Shown here piece by piece: positions 54,064 to 62,815 of a stretch of 64,000 bases of DNA. Source of the stretch: GCA-2706205 sp964215955 (GTDB taxonomy: Bacteria; Bdellovibrionota; Bacteriovoracia; Bacteriovoracales; Bacteriovoracaceae). The notes below the pieces were generated by a model. It was not told the DNA's origin. It saw nothing but the letters and a program-made list of their open reading frames with translations, and searched no databases. Location: the NCBI GenBank assembly GCA_964215955.1, contig CAXPDR010000029.1:12922-76921 (forward strand), read 5' to 3'. The position numbers and the translations under genes are program-made. Each line of letters begins with the position of its first letter. Position 1 is the first letter of the stretch.

Positions 54064-54498
54064 ATGGAAGTGAACGATAGTCGATTGAATATGTTCAGGT
54101 GTTGTATTGCCTTAATTTGGATTGATGGAAAAGTCGCACCTGAGGAAAAAGAGTGGGCCGAAACTATTATTTCAAGAAATAATTTCTCTGATCGTCAAAG
54201 AAGACAACTTCAATATGATCTATGCACAGGTGTTAAGTTTGAAGATGTTTACCCTGGGGTGACTGATCATAAAAATAAAGTTTATCTATCTTATTTACTC
54301 AATATCATTGCCAATAAAGATGGAGTTTATACTGAAGAGGAGTTAGATCTTTTAGCGAAGGTAAAAGAAGATTTAGTAAAAGGTATTGATTTTTCTAAAA
54401 TTGATGACAAAACTTCTGAAGATATCAAAAATTCTCTTTCAGACAGCTTAGAATTCGAAGATAAAAGAACATGGTTTGAAAAAATCTTGAATTTTTAA
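54064..54498 (+). CDS. TerB-like helical protein
   Basis: A 144-residue, cytoplasmic, all-helical protein. WIDGKVAPEEKEWAETII near residues 18-36 and NKDGVYTEEELDLLAKV near 78-95 match the duplicated DG-x-[IV]-x-x-x-E signature of TerB/DjlA-N-type domains, found in tellurite-resistance TerB and metal-responsive proteins. AAGGA before the ATG. It lies directly downstream of speD; the link to polyamines is unknown. Its final codons contain the -35 of a possible promoter for the next gene. Confidence 0.75.
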   Translation: MEVNDSRLNMFRCCIALIWIDGKVAPEEKEWAETIISRNNFSDRQRRQLQYDLCTGVKFEDVYPGVTDHKNKVYLSYLLNIIANKDGVYTEEELDLLAKVKEDLVKGIDFSKIDDKTSEDIKNSLSDSLEFEDKRTWFEKILNF

Positions 54499-54513
54499 AA
54501 TTTCTTCCGATAA
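54487..54513 (+). promoter_or_regulatory. Possible sigma-28 promoter before a secreted protein gene
   Basis: TTGAATTT at 54487-54494, 11 nt, TCCGATAA at 54506-54513 (seven of eight). It ends 7 nt before the ATG, so the mRNA would be nearly leaderless; no good ribosome site is visible. Confidence 0.4.
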
Positions 54514-54520
54514 GAGATTT

Positions 54521-55018
54521 ATGAAATTAAGTCTTATGATTTTTACATTTCTTTTAACAGTGGCAACGGCAAATGCCAACTGTGATAAGTTATTTGATCG
54601 TTTGGCAAAAGAGATGGGATTTGTAAGTTGGAAGGATCATCCAGTTGATGTTAACAAAAGCTCTGATGTAAATATGAAAAAGCTTTCAAGAACCAATAAA
54701 AGTGGACGAAGGGATCCTGGCCCAACTCTAACAATGTTTAAAAAAGAAGATCATATCAAATTCAAGGTTTTACGCTCAAAAGATTTAAATACTAAAGAAT
54801 TAGATAGAGATCTCTATTATACGAATTTAAATTGCACTCAAATTACAGAGATAAGGTATTCAAAAGGCTTCGTTCAGCATGAATTGAATAAAGACACTTG
54901 CCTTGAAGCGGATCTTCCGGTCGAACTTTCTAAAAGATGTGATGAAATCCATATTCCTTTAATAAATAAATCTGAAAATAACTCTTCAGAGTCTGGTACT
55001 GGTGTCATAACGCAATAA
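54521..55018 (+). CDS. Secreted protein, unknown
   Basis: A 165-residue protein with a signal peptide (MKLSLMIFTFLLTVATANA) and a charged mature part with four cysteines (NCDKLFDRL, NLNCTQI, KDTCLEA, KRCDEI) that probably form two disulphides. Not recognised. The tail is Ser/Asn-rich. It follows the TerB-like gene by 22 nt and may be the last gene of the speD unit, or be read from its own near-leaderless promoter. Confidence 0.75.
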   Translation: MKLSLMIFTFLLTVATANANCDKLFDRLAKEMGFVSWKDHPVDVNKSSDVNMKKLSRTNKSGRRDPGPTLTMFKKEDHIKFKVLRSKDLNTKELDRDLYYTNLNCTQITEIRYSKGFVQHELNKDTCLEADLPVELSKRCDEIHIPLINKSENNSSESGTGVITQ

Positions 55019-55130
55019 CATTTTCTTACATTCAGTCAGTTTGTCCCTGATTAATTTAATTTTTAACATAAAAGGTATTTAAATCTTGGCATTCGATTTG
55101 CTTCTTATATCAATAGCAAGGGGAAGTTAC

Positions 55131-55370
55131 ATGAAGCGAATCATTCTTTATACCATCGTTCTTTTACCATTATTTACGTTATCAGCTTTGGCAAGTAGTT
55201 GCTTAGAAGTGAATGATTGTAAACCGAATAAAGTTTGTCAAAGTTTCAAGTGTGTTAAAGTGATTCCTGTATCTAAAAGTAAATTAGAACTAATGTCTAA
55301 GGAAGAATTCTTACATGAGGAAGATAAATTGATTATTATAGATACTGTGAGCAGTTCTTTCTTAAAGTAG
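55131..55370 (+). CDS. Small secreted Cys-containing protein
   Basis: A 79-residue protein: signal peptide (MKRIILYTIVLLPLFTLSALA) then a four-Cys motif SSCLEVNDCKPNKVCQSFKCVKV, a compact disulphide-rich head like the C-x5-C-x5-C-x4-C pattern seen in bacterial secreted Cys-rich proteins, and a charged tail. An in-frame start at 55086 is rejected because AAGGGGAAG precedes 55131. The 3' end overlaps the convergent LysR gene by 35 nt, so each transcript is antisense to the other there. Confidence 0.75.
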   Translation: MKRIILYTIVLLPLFTLSALASSCLEVNDCKPNKVCQSFKCVKVIPVSKSKLELMSKEEFLHEEDKLIIIDTVSSSFLK

Positions 55371-56190
55371 AACAGGTTAATTCTTGTAGAGGAGAGTAAT
55401 AGTTTTGATGGAAATAACTCAGATAGATGTTTCGAAAATAACGTTTTGGATATTTCTTTATACGTATATCATCAATATCTCTTATAAGATGTTTAGACAT
55501 GACAGCTTTGCCTATGCCTTGGTTTACACCTTCAATAATACCATAAACATCACCCATAAAACCCCTTCGAAAAGAAGATAGATTTTCTTGGTTTTGAAAT
55601 TTAAAATAACTTTCGGTCGCATTGTCATGGGGGCCATGATCTAAATAAATCTCTGGGATCTTTTTAAAGTTTTTACTTTCAATCACAACATATTCCTCTT
55701 TACCTAGTGGTACTGACTCAAGTCCAGGTAGAGTTGGTTTGTAATCAGTAATAATAAGATCTGCTTTATTCGACTTTAAAACATTTTCTAAGTCTACAAC
55801 CTCAAATGAAGAGTATTCAATATTACAATGATTATGATTTCGCATAATTTCTGCTGTCGCGGGTATGAGAACTGATTTCATTATTGAAGAGAACCCTGCA
55901 ATTCGTAAGCTTCCGGCCAGAACTTCTTGATATTGATCGAATTGAGAAATGAAATGGCTTTCTAGTTCCAGTTGCTGCTTTGCAAATCTTTTTAACTTTT
56001 CTCCAGAACTAGTAAGCGTTAAACCTGTTTTACTTCTAATGAAAAGGGTCGCCTGCAAAGTATCTTCAAGTTTTCCAATCTTTTGAGAAAGGGCAGACTG
56101 GGTAATACCAAGTCTTTTCGCAGCTTTCGTAAAGTTATCTTCTTGGTGAATGGCCATAAAGGCAGCGAGAGAATCTGTATTAATATGCAT
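55336..56190 (-). CDS. LysR-family transcriptional regulator (ArgP-like)
   Basis: A 284-residue regulator. N-terminal winged helix-turn-helix with FTKAAKRLGITQSALSQKIGKLE near 18-40, then the linker helix and a substrate-binding domain with the stretch SLRIAGFSSIMKSVLIPA, resembling ArgP (IciA). The ligand cannot be told. It is divergent from the secreted gene at 56283 with 92 nt between, a typical arrangement for LysR control of the neighbour, but no clear T-N11-A box was identified. Confidence 0.9.
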   Translation of the reverse strand: MHINTDSLAAFMAIHQEDNFTKAAKRLGITQSALSQKIGKLEDTLQATLFIRSKTGLTLTSSGEKLKRFAKQQLELESHFISQFDQYQEVLAGSLRIAGFSSIMKSVLIPATAEIMRNHNHCNIEYSSFEVVDLENVLKSNKADLIITDYKPTLPGLESVPLGKEEYVVIESKNFKKIPEIYLDHGPHDNATESYFKFQNQENLSSFRRGFMGDVYGIIEGVNQGIGKAVMSKHLIRDIDDIRIKKYPKRYFRNIYLSYFHQNYYSPLQELTCSTLRKNCSQYL

Positions 56191-56282
56191 TAGTTTTACT
56201 TATTGTTCTATTGAATTAATTAATTTTACGAATATCAGGGCTTCAGCTAAATTGCAAGCACACTTTTTCATAGGGGGTAAAA

Positions 56283-56729
56283 ATGAAAGTGCTATTAGGT
56301 TTATTGTTTATTATTTCAGTTAACGCGTTTGGAAAGGATCTTTATTGCTCGTATGGGGATAGAGTTTCTAACAAAACAATTCAAATTCAAGACCTTGGGG
56401 AAGGTAAATTTTTTGTTGAATACGATTTATTTGAACATTTTGGTGATTATGGACATAAAAAAGGGAAACTTTTAGGGTTTAAAAAGGAAAAAAATCTTGA
56501 AGGGAGCTTGTATTCATGGAATCAAACGGATGAATTTGAAATGATTAGTAATGAAGGTTTAAAAACTAAAATGACAATTCATGTCGTTAAGGAGAGTGTT
56601 TCATCAAGAGTTCCTGATTGTTGGGAGTATCGAGCACCACCAGCTCATTGTGTAAATAAACCAACCCTTACCAAAACAATTGTCATCCTTGAAAATGAGG
56701 AACTTTTTGAAAGCTTAGACTGTAAATAG
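56283..56729 (+). CDS. Secreted protein, unknown
   Basis: A 148-residue protein with a short signal peptide (MKVLLGLLFIISVNAFG) and a beta-rich mature part with four cysteines (YCSYGD, DCWEY, HCVNK, LDCK). Not recognised; size and pattern fit a small beta-barrel or lipocalin-like secreted protein, but nothing diagnostic is seen. AGGGGG lies 7 nt before the ATG. Divergent from the LysR gene and 8 nt upstream of the cytochrome gene, so probably cotranscribed with it. Confidence 0.75.
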   Translation: MKVLLGLLFIISVNAFGKDLYCSYGDRVSNKTIQIQDLGEGKFFVEYDLFEHFGDYGHKKGKLLGFKKEKNLEGSLYSWNQTDEFEMISNEGLKTKMTIHVVKESVSSRVPDCWEYRAPPAHCVNKPTLTKTIVILENEELFESLDCK

Positions 56730-56737
56730 GCTTAAAG

Positions 56738-57442
56738 ATGAAAATAGCAAGTTTGATACTAATTAGTTTAGGAGTGATAGTTAATCTATCACTCTCTTTT
56801 TTACAAAATATGGATCGTCAGGTTTTGATCGAGTCCATCGAATCCAAAACTTCTGAAGGTGACAATGTTTACAATAAAATTAAATTTCTAGAAGGGGACG
56901 ATAAAGATATTTGGCTTATGGATCAAAACCATTCGGAACTCAAAGGAGAGTGGGATAATCTAAAAATAGAAATAGATAAAACTCAAAAACCTTTTGTTGC
57001 TCGTTATTTTCAATTAAAAAATGGCAAGCAGACAGAGTTCCGGGTAGCCTGTTATAAATGTCATGCAAATGGACCTAGAGCAATTCGAGCAAACTATGAC
57101 TCTAAATTAGTTAAGAACTCTATTTTAGATAAAGCTCAAATAATGGCCTGGAATTTTAAAATTAAACATTACGGAACAATTAAGACTCCTCAAAATATAA
57201 AGCTTGGAAATGAGTACCGTAAGATTCCATTAAAATATGCCGGGGCTTTGGATAATAAAATAATTAAAGCCAAAGCATGCATTGGATGTCACTCAAAAGA
57301 GAGTTTTCTTGGACGAACTGAACTGAAGTTGCAGCAGAAAACCACTATTTTACACTTAGTTAAAACAAATCAAATGCCTCCATGGCCATTGACTCTTTCT
57401 GAACGAGATAAAGCCGAGCTTATGAGTCAGTTGTTGTTATAA
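56738..57442 (+). CDS. Membrane-anchored diheme cytochrome c
   Basis: A 234-residue protein with an N-terminal anchor or signal (about residues 3-22) and two haem c attachment sites, CYKCH at 105-109 and CIGCH at 181-185, so it binds two covalent haems in the periplasm. MPPWPL near the end supplies a candidate Met axial ligand. The layout fits a small electron-transfer or peroxidase-associated cytochrome; the partner is not in the window. It lies 8 nt after the secreted gene. Confidence 0.85.
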   Translation: MKIASLILISLGVIVNLSLSFLQNMDRQVLIESIESKTSEGDNVYNKIKFLEGDDKDIWLMDQNHSELKGEWDNLKIEIDKTQKPFVARYFQLKNGKQTEFRVACYKCHANGPRAIRANYDSKLVKNSILDKAQIMAWNFKIKHYGTIKTPQNIKLGNEYRKIPLKYAGALDNKIIKAKACIGCHSKESFLGRTELKLQQKTTILHLVKTNQMPPWPLTLSERDKAELMSQLLL

Positions 57443-57499
57443 AAATTTTGCTTAATATAGTAAAAATTTGATAACATATTCCCTCTGGGGAGGGGTTAC

Positions 57500-58933
57500 T
57501 TGGGAAAAGAAATCGGATGTGGTGATTATACTGATCAAGATTTACAAGAATTTTTAAATAAACTTAAAAATGAAACAAATCTTTTAAAGAAATGGTTTGA
57601 TGAGAAATCTTTTGCTCAAAATCAGAATATGACTGGTATTGAGTTAGAGGCATGGTTAGTTGATGAAAATATGCTTCCTGATCCTTATGCTCCAGAATTT
57701 TTGGAAAATTTGAATAATAAGAAAGTCGTACCTGAAATAGCTAAATTTAATTTTGAAATAAATAGTGATCCTTATAAACTCAACGGAAATGTTTTTTCAA
57801 ATTTAGAAAAAGAACTACAACATCTTTGGAAACAATGTGAAGCTACTGCAAATAAGCAGAATAAGCATCCATTATTAGTAGGGACTTTACCTTTACTTAG
57901 ACCCCATATGTTGTCTATGGAATATTTATCGCCTCAGAACAGATATTCAGTAATGAATAATCAAGTGATGAGAATGCGTGAAGGTAAACCTTTATATATT
58001 AGGCTGAATGGAAAAGATGATCTCTATATGTATATGGATAGTGTTATTGCTGAGTGTGCAGCAACAAGCCTTCAGGTGCATTTAAGTGTGAATCAAGAAG
58101 ATGCTAAACGTTATTATAATGCTTCCATGTTAGCCACGCCTTTTTTAATTTCAATTTCTGCTAATTCACCATATTTTTTTGGACGTGAACTGTGGGATGA
58201 ATCAAGAATTGCTATATTTGAGCAGGCAGTTGATTTAGATGCTAAAGCTTGTGATGGAACAAATGTAAAGAGAGTGACTCTTGGAAACAAGTACGTACAG
58301 AATTCTTTATTTGAGTTATTCGAAGAAAACTTATTAGATTATCCGATTCTATTACCTGAAAAATTGGATAAGGATCCAAATAAATTGTCTCACCTGAATT
58401 TACACAATGGAACAATTTGGAGATGGAATCGACCAATTGTTGGAGTCGATAAAGATGGTGGACATCATTTAAGAATTGAACAGCGTACTCCATCTGCTGG
58501 TCCTACTGTTAAAGACTCTATAGCCAACTCTATGTTTGCTGTTGGGATGGTAGATTATTTAGTTCAATTAGAAGAAGCTCCAGAGGATAAAATACCTTTT
58601 AAAGATGCTATTCATAACTTTTACAAGGCATCTAGGCAAAGCTTCTTCTGTAAAGTTATGTGGATTGATGGTAAGCTTCATGACATAAAAGATTTATTAG
58701 AATTTGAAATATACCCTTATGTAAAACAAGCCCTATTAAAAAGAGGAATTGATAAAGCCGAAGTTGAATACTATATGGATGGAATCATTCTTCAAAGAAT
58801 TAAAAAAGGTGTGAATGGTGCTATTTGGCAAAAAGCATTTATTCATATGTATGGTAAAAGATTTCAAGAGCTTCTTGAAAAATATTCTGAAAATTCTTAT
58901 AAAGGAAAACCTGTGCACGAGTGGGAGTTGTAG
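57500..58933 (+). CDS. Glutamate-cysteine ligase-like (GCS2 family) enzyme
   Basis: A 477-residue member of the glutamine-synthetase-like carboxylate-amine ligase superfamily. Seen: GIELEAWLVDE near 48, KFNFEINSDP near 92, SLQVHLSV near 192 and the RIEQRTPSAGPT loop near 330. GCS2-type enzymes join glutamate to cysteine or other amines using ATP; the true substrate is open because YbdK-like relatives differ. The start is TTG with a very strong GGGGAGGGG site. Its stop TAG overlaps the GTG of the next gene (TAGTG), so translation is coupled to the aspartoacylase-like enzyme. Confidence 0.8.
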   Translation: MGKEIGCGDYTDQDLQEFLNKLKNETNLLKKWFDEKSFAQNQNMTGIELEAWLVDENMLPDPYAPEFLENLNNKKVVPEIAKFNFEINSDPYKLNGNVFSNLEKELQHLWKQCEATANKQNKHPLLVGTLPLLRPHMLSMEYLSPQNRYSVMNNQVMRMREGKPLYIRLNGKDDLYMYMDSVIAECAATSLQVHLSVNQEDAKRYYNASMLATPFLISISANSPYFFGRELWDESRIAIFEQAVDLDAKACDGTNVKRVTLGNKYVQNSLFELFEENLLDYPILLPEKLDKDPNKLSHLNLHNGTIWRWNRPIVGVDKDGGHHLRIEQRTPSAGPTVKDSIANSMFAVGMVDYLVQLEEAPEDKIPFKDAIHNFYKASRQSFFCKVMWIDGKLHDIKDLLEFEIYPYVKQALLKRGIDKAEVEYYMDGIILQRIKKGVNGAIWQKAFIHMYGKRFQELLEKYSENSYKGKPVHEWEL

Positions 58934-59943
58934 TGAAGTTAAATATATGTGAAGAGTTTCCTGCCGAACTATTAGAAATAAATGTGAAAGAAGTCCATGA
59001 TATTTTAGGTGGCCCAACACTTTTTCACCTTAAGGGGAGAAGAAAGGATCCACTTTTTTTGTCTACTTTACTTCATGCAAATGAAACAACAAGTTTTTTG
59101 ATGTTGCAAAAACTGATAAAGAAATATGAAGGAAAAGAACTTCCAAGAGATCTCATTATATTTATTGGAAATACCTACGCAGCGGCTGAAGGAATGAGAC
59201 ACCTTCCAGGACAAGCTGATTATAATCGAATTTGGGAAGATGGAGAGCGAGCTGAAAATAAATTAGCTCTTGATGTTATTGATTATGCTAAGTCTGCTAA
59301 CTTATTTGCAAGTATTGATGTTCATAATAATACAGGTAAAAATCCTCATTATGGTTGTGTTAATTCTACTAAGGAAGAGTTTTTAGCCTTGGCTTCTCAT
59401 TTTGGAGATCATACGGTTTATTTTACAGAGCCGCATAATGTACAGTCGATGGCATTTTCAAAGTTTTGTACTAGTGTAACCATTGAGGCTGGATTACCTG
59501 GAAAGCCTGAAGGAACTAAAAAATCACTAGAGTTTGTAGATAAAATTTTTAACTTAGATCAGCTTGAAAAGAATCCTGAAAGGGAAGTCAATGAGGTGTA
59601 TCATACCTTAGCTCGAATGAAGGTAAGCGATAAAGCAAGGATTGATTTTGAGGATGATTTAGAGAGTGAAGCTGATATTTCTTTTGTTTCAAATTTAGAT
59701 AGTCGTAATTTTGAAATTATAAAAAAGGGAAGCCATATTGGTTTTACTAAAGATATCTCTTTATTGTGGGTAGAAGATAATCATGGGAATGATATCACTG
59801 ATCATTTTTTTGAGGTGGTTGATGGTGATATTCGAAATAAAAGGGTTTTTATTCCTTCTATGTTTACCAAAGATGTCTATGTAATGAAAGAAGACTGTCT
59901 TGGTTATGTTATGGAAATCATAGTTCCAACTCATAACTCATAG
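58933..59943 (+). CDS. Succinylglutamate desuccinylase/aspartoacylase-like metallohydrolase
   Basis: A 336-residue M14-type zinc hydrolase. First zinc motif in LLHANETTSFL (H-x-x-E) near residue 38, substrate region GMRHLPGQADYNRIW, second zinc His in SIDVHNNTG near 138, and ICxEx-type glutamate in VTIEAGLPG near 190. The family removes acyl groups from N-acyl amino acids or trims peptides. An in-frame GTG at 58921 exists, but GGGAG fits the GTG at 58933. Coupling to the GCS2-like ligase suggests a make-and-break pair acting on a gamma-glutamyl or N-acyl compound (inference). Confidence 0.82.
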   Translation: MKLNICEEFPAELLEINVKEVHDILGGPTLFHLKGRRKDPLFLSTLLHANETTSFLMLQKLIKKYEGKELPRDLIIFIGNTYAAAEGMRHLPGQADYNRIWEDGERAENKLALDVIDYAKSANLFASIDVHNNTGKNPHYGCVNSTKEEFLALASHFGDHTVYFTEPHNVQSMAFSKFCTSVTIEAGLPGKPEGTKKSLEFVDKIFNLDQLEKNPEREVNEVYHTLARMKVSDKARIDFEDDLESEADISFVSNLDSRNFEIIKKGSHIGFTKDISLLWVEDNHGNDITDHFFEVVDGDIRNKRVFIPSMFTKDVYVMKEDCLGYVMEIIVPTHNS

Positions 59944-59948
59944 TTTTT

Positions 59949-60335
59949 CTAAGGCTTAGAAACTTTTTTAAAGTGTCTTCGTAATAGCCATTTTTGAAAC
60001 CAATTAAACTTTACGTTAGTCACTTTTCCTAGGTATAAATTTCTTTCTAAGTAAGGATCAAACTCTTTTGATTCAAGGCCTTTCGTAAGTGCCATGCCAT
60101 TTTCAAATTTATAAAAAATGTGACAAATTAGGGCCGTTTTATTCCAAAAAACGATAATATCAAATGGATTAAGGTCTTCAAACTCATGGGCCTCAACTTT
60201 AACTTTTGCACCCTTTCTTACAAAAGGTGAGAGAGATGAACTTACAATATGTATGGTTAAAGAAGTATTTTTGATTTTCTTTTTTAGCAAAACAAATTCG
60301 GGTAAAGAAGTTTGATTAATGGGGTCATAATTCAT
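59949..60335 (-). CDS. S24/S26 signal-peptidase-like protein
   Basis: A 128-residue protein. VSSSLSPFVRKGAKVKVE resembles the catalytic serine box of S26 (S-M-x-P-x-[IL]-x-x-GD), followed by the strand LNPFDIIVFWN and ALICHIF, where S26B-type enzymes have the catalytic His (VHR). TKGLESKEFDPYLERNLYLGKV matches the tail of this fold. It lacks an N-terminal membrane anchor, so it may be a soluble relative. Its ATG is 19 nt after the methyltransferase gene on the same strand, suggesting an operon. Substrate unknown. Confidence 0.65.
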   Translation of the reverse strand: MNYDPINQTSLPEFVLLKKKIKNTSLTIHIVSSSLSPFVRKGAKVKVEAHEFEDLNPFDIIVFWNKTALICHIFYKFENGMALTKGLESKEFDPYLERNLYLGKVTNVKFNWFQKWLLRRHFKKVSKP

Positions 60336-60354
60336 ATTAAAACTTTATCATAAT

Positions 60355-61554
60355 TCATCGAATTGGTGGAATGTAAATTGCGAGATTTCTTGGAGAAATA
60401 TGCTCATCAAATAATTGAATGATTTGAACTTCTAGGTTTTGTTCCTTTAAGTATAATGCTCTATCTAGGATAAGATAGATTTCAATGAGTCTTGCAAAAT
60501 GGGAGCGGATTATACCTAGGTCAATTACTTTATGATATGTAGGTAAATATTCGTTAAAAAAGGATTCTAAATACTCATCTGAAAGATGTTTGGCTTCGGG
60601 GATGAATTTTTTCACATAGGTGGAAAAGTCTAACTGATAGTCACTTTTAGATCCATTTCCAAAACTTCTAAAGGGAAGTTTTAAAATATCGAGCATTAAG
60701 AAATGTGCAATATATCTAAATTTTTTAACTTTTTCTTTTTTATCTAGATCATTTTTAGATGGGGATTTAAAAGTTTTTGCAGCCATCGTGAGAGCATGGT
60801 TACTTAACTGAAGATTAATCCTCTTTGCTGACTGGCTTAGGTTAAGACCTTCATTAGTTAGTTTGTGATAACAGCAGCCTAAACTTAATAAGCCTTCAAA
60901 ACTGTTAGAATTGTAATTTTGGATAAGATCTGTCGAAAGATTGCCACAGGCATGAAGACCTATTAAAAAACCTTTTTTCTGAATATGTTTTTCTAGATTA
61001 TTTTTATCAATTTCGACGGTTTTAAAGGTCAACCTTTTATAAATATCAGGAAAGTACTTTTGAAGTTTAGACTTTCCAATCTTCTGATAGTCTTCATTAG
61101 CATCAATACATAAACTGGTTAAATCGTTTTCGAAAATAAGCACGCTACTGAGGTGACCTGCTCCACTACCTATGTCTATTAAGTGTTTTGGAGTCTTTTC
61201 ATCCATTAAGTTTTTTATTTGAAATATCTCATGTTGTTTTTTTTGAGAAAGCTTTCTTTTTAATTCATTAGGAAGAATATATTCTTTCGTTTTATATCGA
61301 GGAAGCTCTTTTAGTTGATTGATCTCGTTTATCATTTTTATATGAGAGTTTGCTAACTTCGAGCTTTTATGGAAATTTAACTCAAGTTCAATTTTTTCAT
61401 ATCTATCTAAGCTCGTAATAGCGCAAAGCATTTCACCATACTGGGACTGAATATGGTCATCAAAAGGGTAGAGATCAAGAGCCTCAGTTTGAATTAGTTT
61501 CTCATGGTTTTTTAGAAGTTTAGATATCTGTATTAACCGCTTTTCAATATTCAT
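60355..61554 (-). CDS. METTL25/RRNAD1-like methyltransferase
   Basis: A 399-residue protein. The SAM site is HLIDIGSGAGHLSSVL, preceded by KRKLSQKKQHEIFQIK, which matches the MSxKKxHEI lead-in of METTL25/RRNAD1 proteins. Further on are GLHACGNLSTDLI and SLGCCYHKL, the LHxCGxL and GCCYH signatures of the same Methyltransf_32-type family. In eukaryotes relatives modify RNA or protein; bacterial members are uncharacterised. The ATG at 61554 is shared as a 2-nt overlap with an upstream in-frame ATG of the divergent murD gene. Confidence 0.8.
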   Translation of the reverse strand: MNIEKRLIQISKLLKNHEKLIQTEALDLYPFDDHIQSQYGEMLCAITSLDRYEKIELELNFHKSSKLANSHIKMINEINQLKELPRYKTKEYILPNELKRKLSQKKQHEIFQIKNLMDEKTPKHLIDIGSGAGHLSSVLIFENDLTSLCIDANEDYQKIGKSKLQKYFPDIYKRLTFKTVEIDKNNLEKHIQKKGFLIGLHACGNLSTDLIQNYNSNSFEGLLSLGCCYHKLTNEGLNLSQSAKRINLQLSNHALTMAAKTFKSPSKNDLDKKEKVKKFRYIAHFLMLDILKLPFRSFGNGSKSDYQLDFSTYVKKFIPEAKHLSDEYLESFFNEYLPTYHKVIDLGIIRSHFARLIEIYLILDRALYLKEQNLEVQIIQLFDEHISPRNLAIYIPPIR

Positions 61555-61570
61555 GACAAGAGTATATAAT

Positions 61571-62815
61571 ATGAAGATGAATATAGCTATTTGGGGGATG
61601 GGGATATCTGGTATATCTGCATTAAAATTTTTATCAAAGAAAACAAATCATAATCTTTTTGTTATCAATCAAGGACCTGTTAATGATTGGGGCAGAAGAG
61701 ATCAGATCTTTTCATATATCAAAGAAGATAGGTGCTTTTCTGAAGAAGACTTCCAATCATATGCAAGTGAGATTGATTTAATTGTTATTGCACCTGGAAT
61801 TGACCCAAGAAACAATTATCTTAAAGCATTTTCGAAAATCCCTAAAATATGTGAAGTTGAATTGGCTTTTCAAAATATAAGTATTCCTATTGTGGCAGTA
61901 ACAGGTACCAATGGGAAAACGACTACGGTTACTTTACTCGCTAAGGCATTAGAAGCCAGTGGGAAAAAAGTATTTTTAGGTGGAAATATTGGAACACCCT
62001 TTTGTGAAGCTCTTATTGATGATGACAGCTATGATGTCGCTGTATTAGAACTTTCGAGCTTTCAACTTGAGTTAATGCAAACCTTTAAAGCAGATGTCTC
62101 TATTATTTTAAATATTACAAAGTCTCATATGGAGCGATATGATTCTTTTGGTGATTATGAAAAAGCCAAAATGAATATAACAGATAACCAATCAGAAAAA
62201 GACCTATATATAGCTCCTAATGAATATCTGGGAGTTGGTAAAGCAAAAAAATTATTGCTAGAGAAGAATGAAAAATATGATTTTTCTAAATCACATTTAG
62301 TAGGAGAACATTATAAATTTAATTTTGATGCCGTTGAAAAAACTCTTAATTTTTTTGACATACCAAACTCCGAAGAAATTGTTCAAAAGTTAATTAACGA
62401 GTTTAATGGAGTTCATTATCGACTAGAATTTTTAAGAGAATACCAAGGTGTGGAAATTTATAATGATGGAAAGAGTACTAACTCTGCAGCTACAGAATCA
62501 GCTCTTAAATCCTTCGAAGATAAAAAAGTTTGTTTAATATTAGGAGGAAAGTTAAGAGATAAGACTCAGGATCTTTCATTTATAAACGAATTTCATAGGG
62601 TTCAGGTTCTCGCTTTTGGTGATGCTGGTGATTATATCTCAAGAAATATAAAAGGGTCGAAGTCTTTTTCTGAGTTAGAGGATGTTGTGAAAAGTATAGA
62701 TTGGAATGAAATTGATATTTTACTTTTTAGCCCAGCTTTCCCGTCTTTTGATTTATACAAAGATTATATACATAGGGCCAAGCATTTTGAAGAGCTAGTA
62801 AAAAACTTATCTTAG
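61571..62815 (+). CDS. murD: UDP-N-acetylmuramoyl-alanine--D-glutamate ligase
   Basis: A 414-residue Mur ligase that adds D-Glu to UDP-MurNAc-L-Ala in peptidoglycan synthesis. N-terminal Rossmann-like start IAIWGMGISGISALKFL; P-loop VAVTGTNGKTTT; LELSSFQLE; NITKSHMERY in the central domain; C-terminal NDGKSTNSAATESALKS and ILGGKLRDK. An in-frame ATG at 61553 would overlap the divergent methyltransferase start; the ATG at 61571 with AAGAG ~9 nt upstream is preferred, and 61577 also fits the family. It is away from a mur cluster. The 3' end overlaps a small minus-strand gene. Confidence 0.94.
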   Translation: MKMNIAIWGMGISGISALKFLSKKTNHNLFVINQGPVNDWGRRDQIFSYIKEDRCFSEEDFQSYASEIDLIVIAPGIDPRNNYLKAFSKIPKICEVELAFQNISIPIVAVTGTNGKTTTVTLLAKALEASGKKVFLGGNIGTPFCEALIDDDSYDVAVLELSSFQLELMQTFKADVSIILNITKSHMERYDSFGDYEKAKMNITDNQSEKDLYIAPNEYLGVGKAKKLLLEKNEKYDFSKSHLVGEHYKFNFDAVEKTLNFFDIPNSEEIVQKLINEFNGVHYRLEFLREYQGVEIYNDGKSTNSAATESALKSFEDKKVCLILGGKLRDKTQDLSFINEFHRVQVLAFGDAGDYISRNIKGSKSFSELEDVVKSIDWNEIDILLFSPAFPSFDLYKDYIHRAKHFEELVKNLS

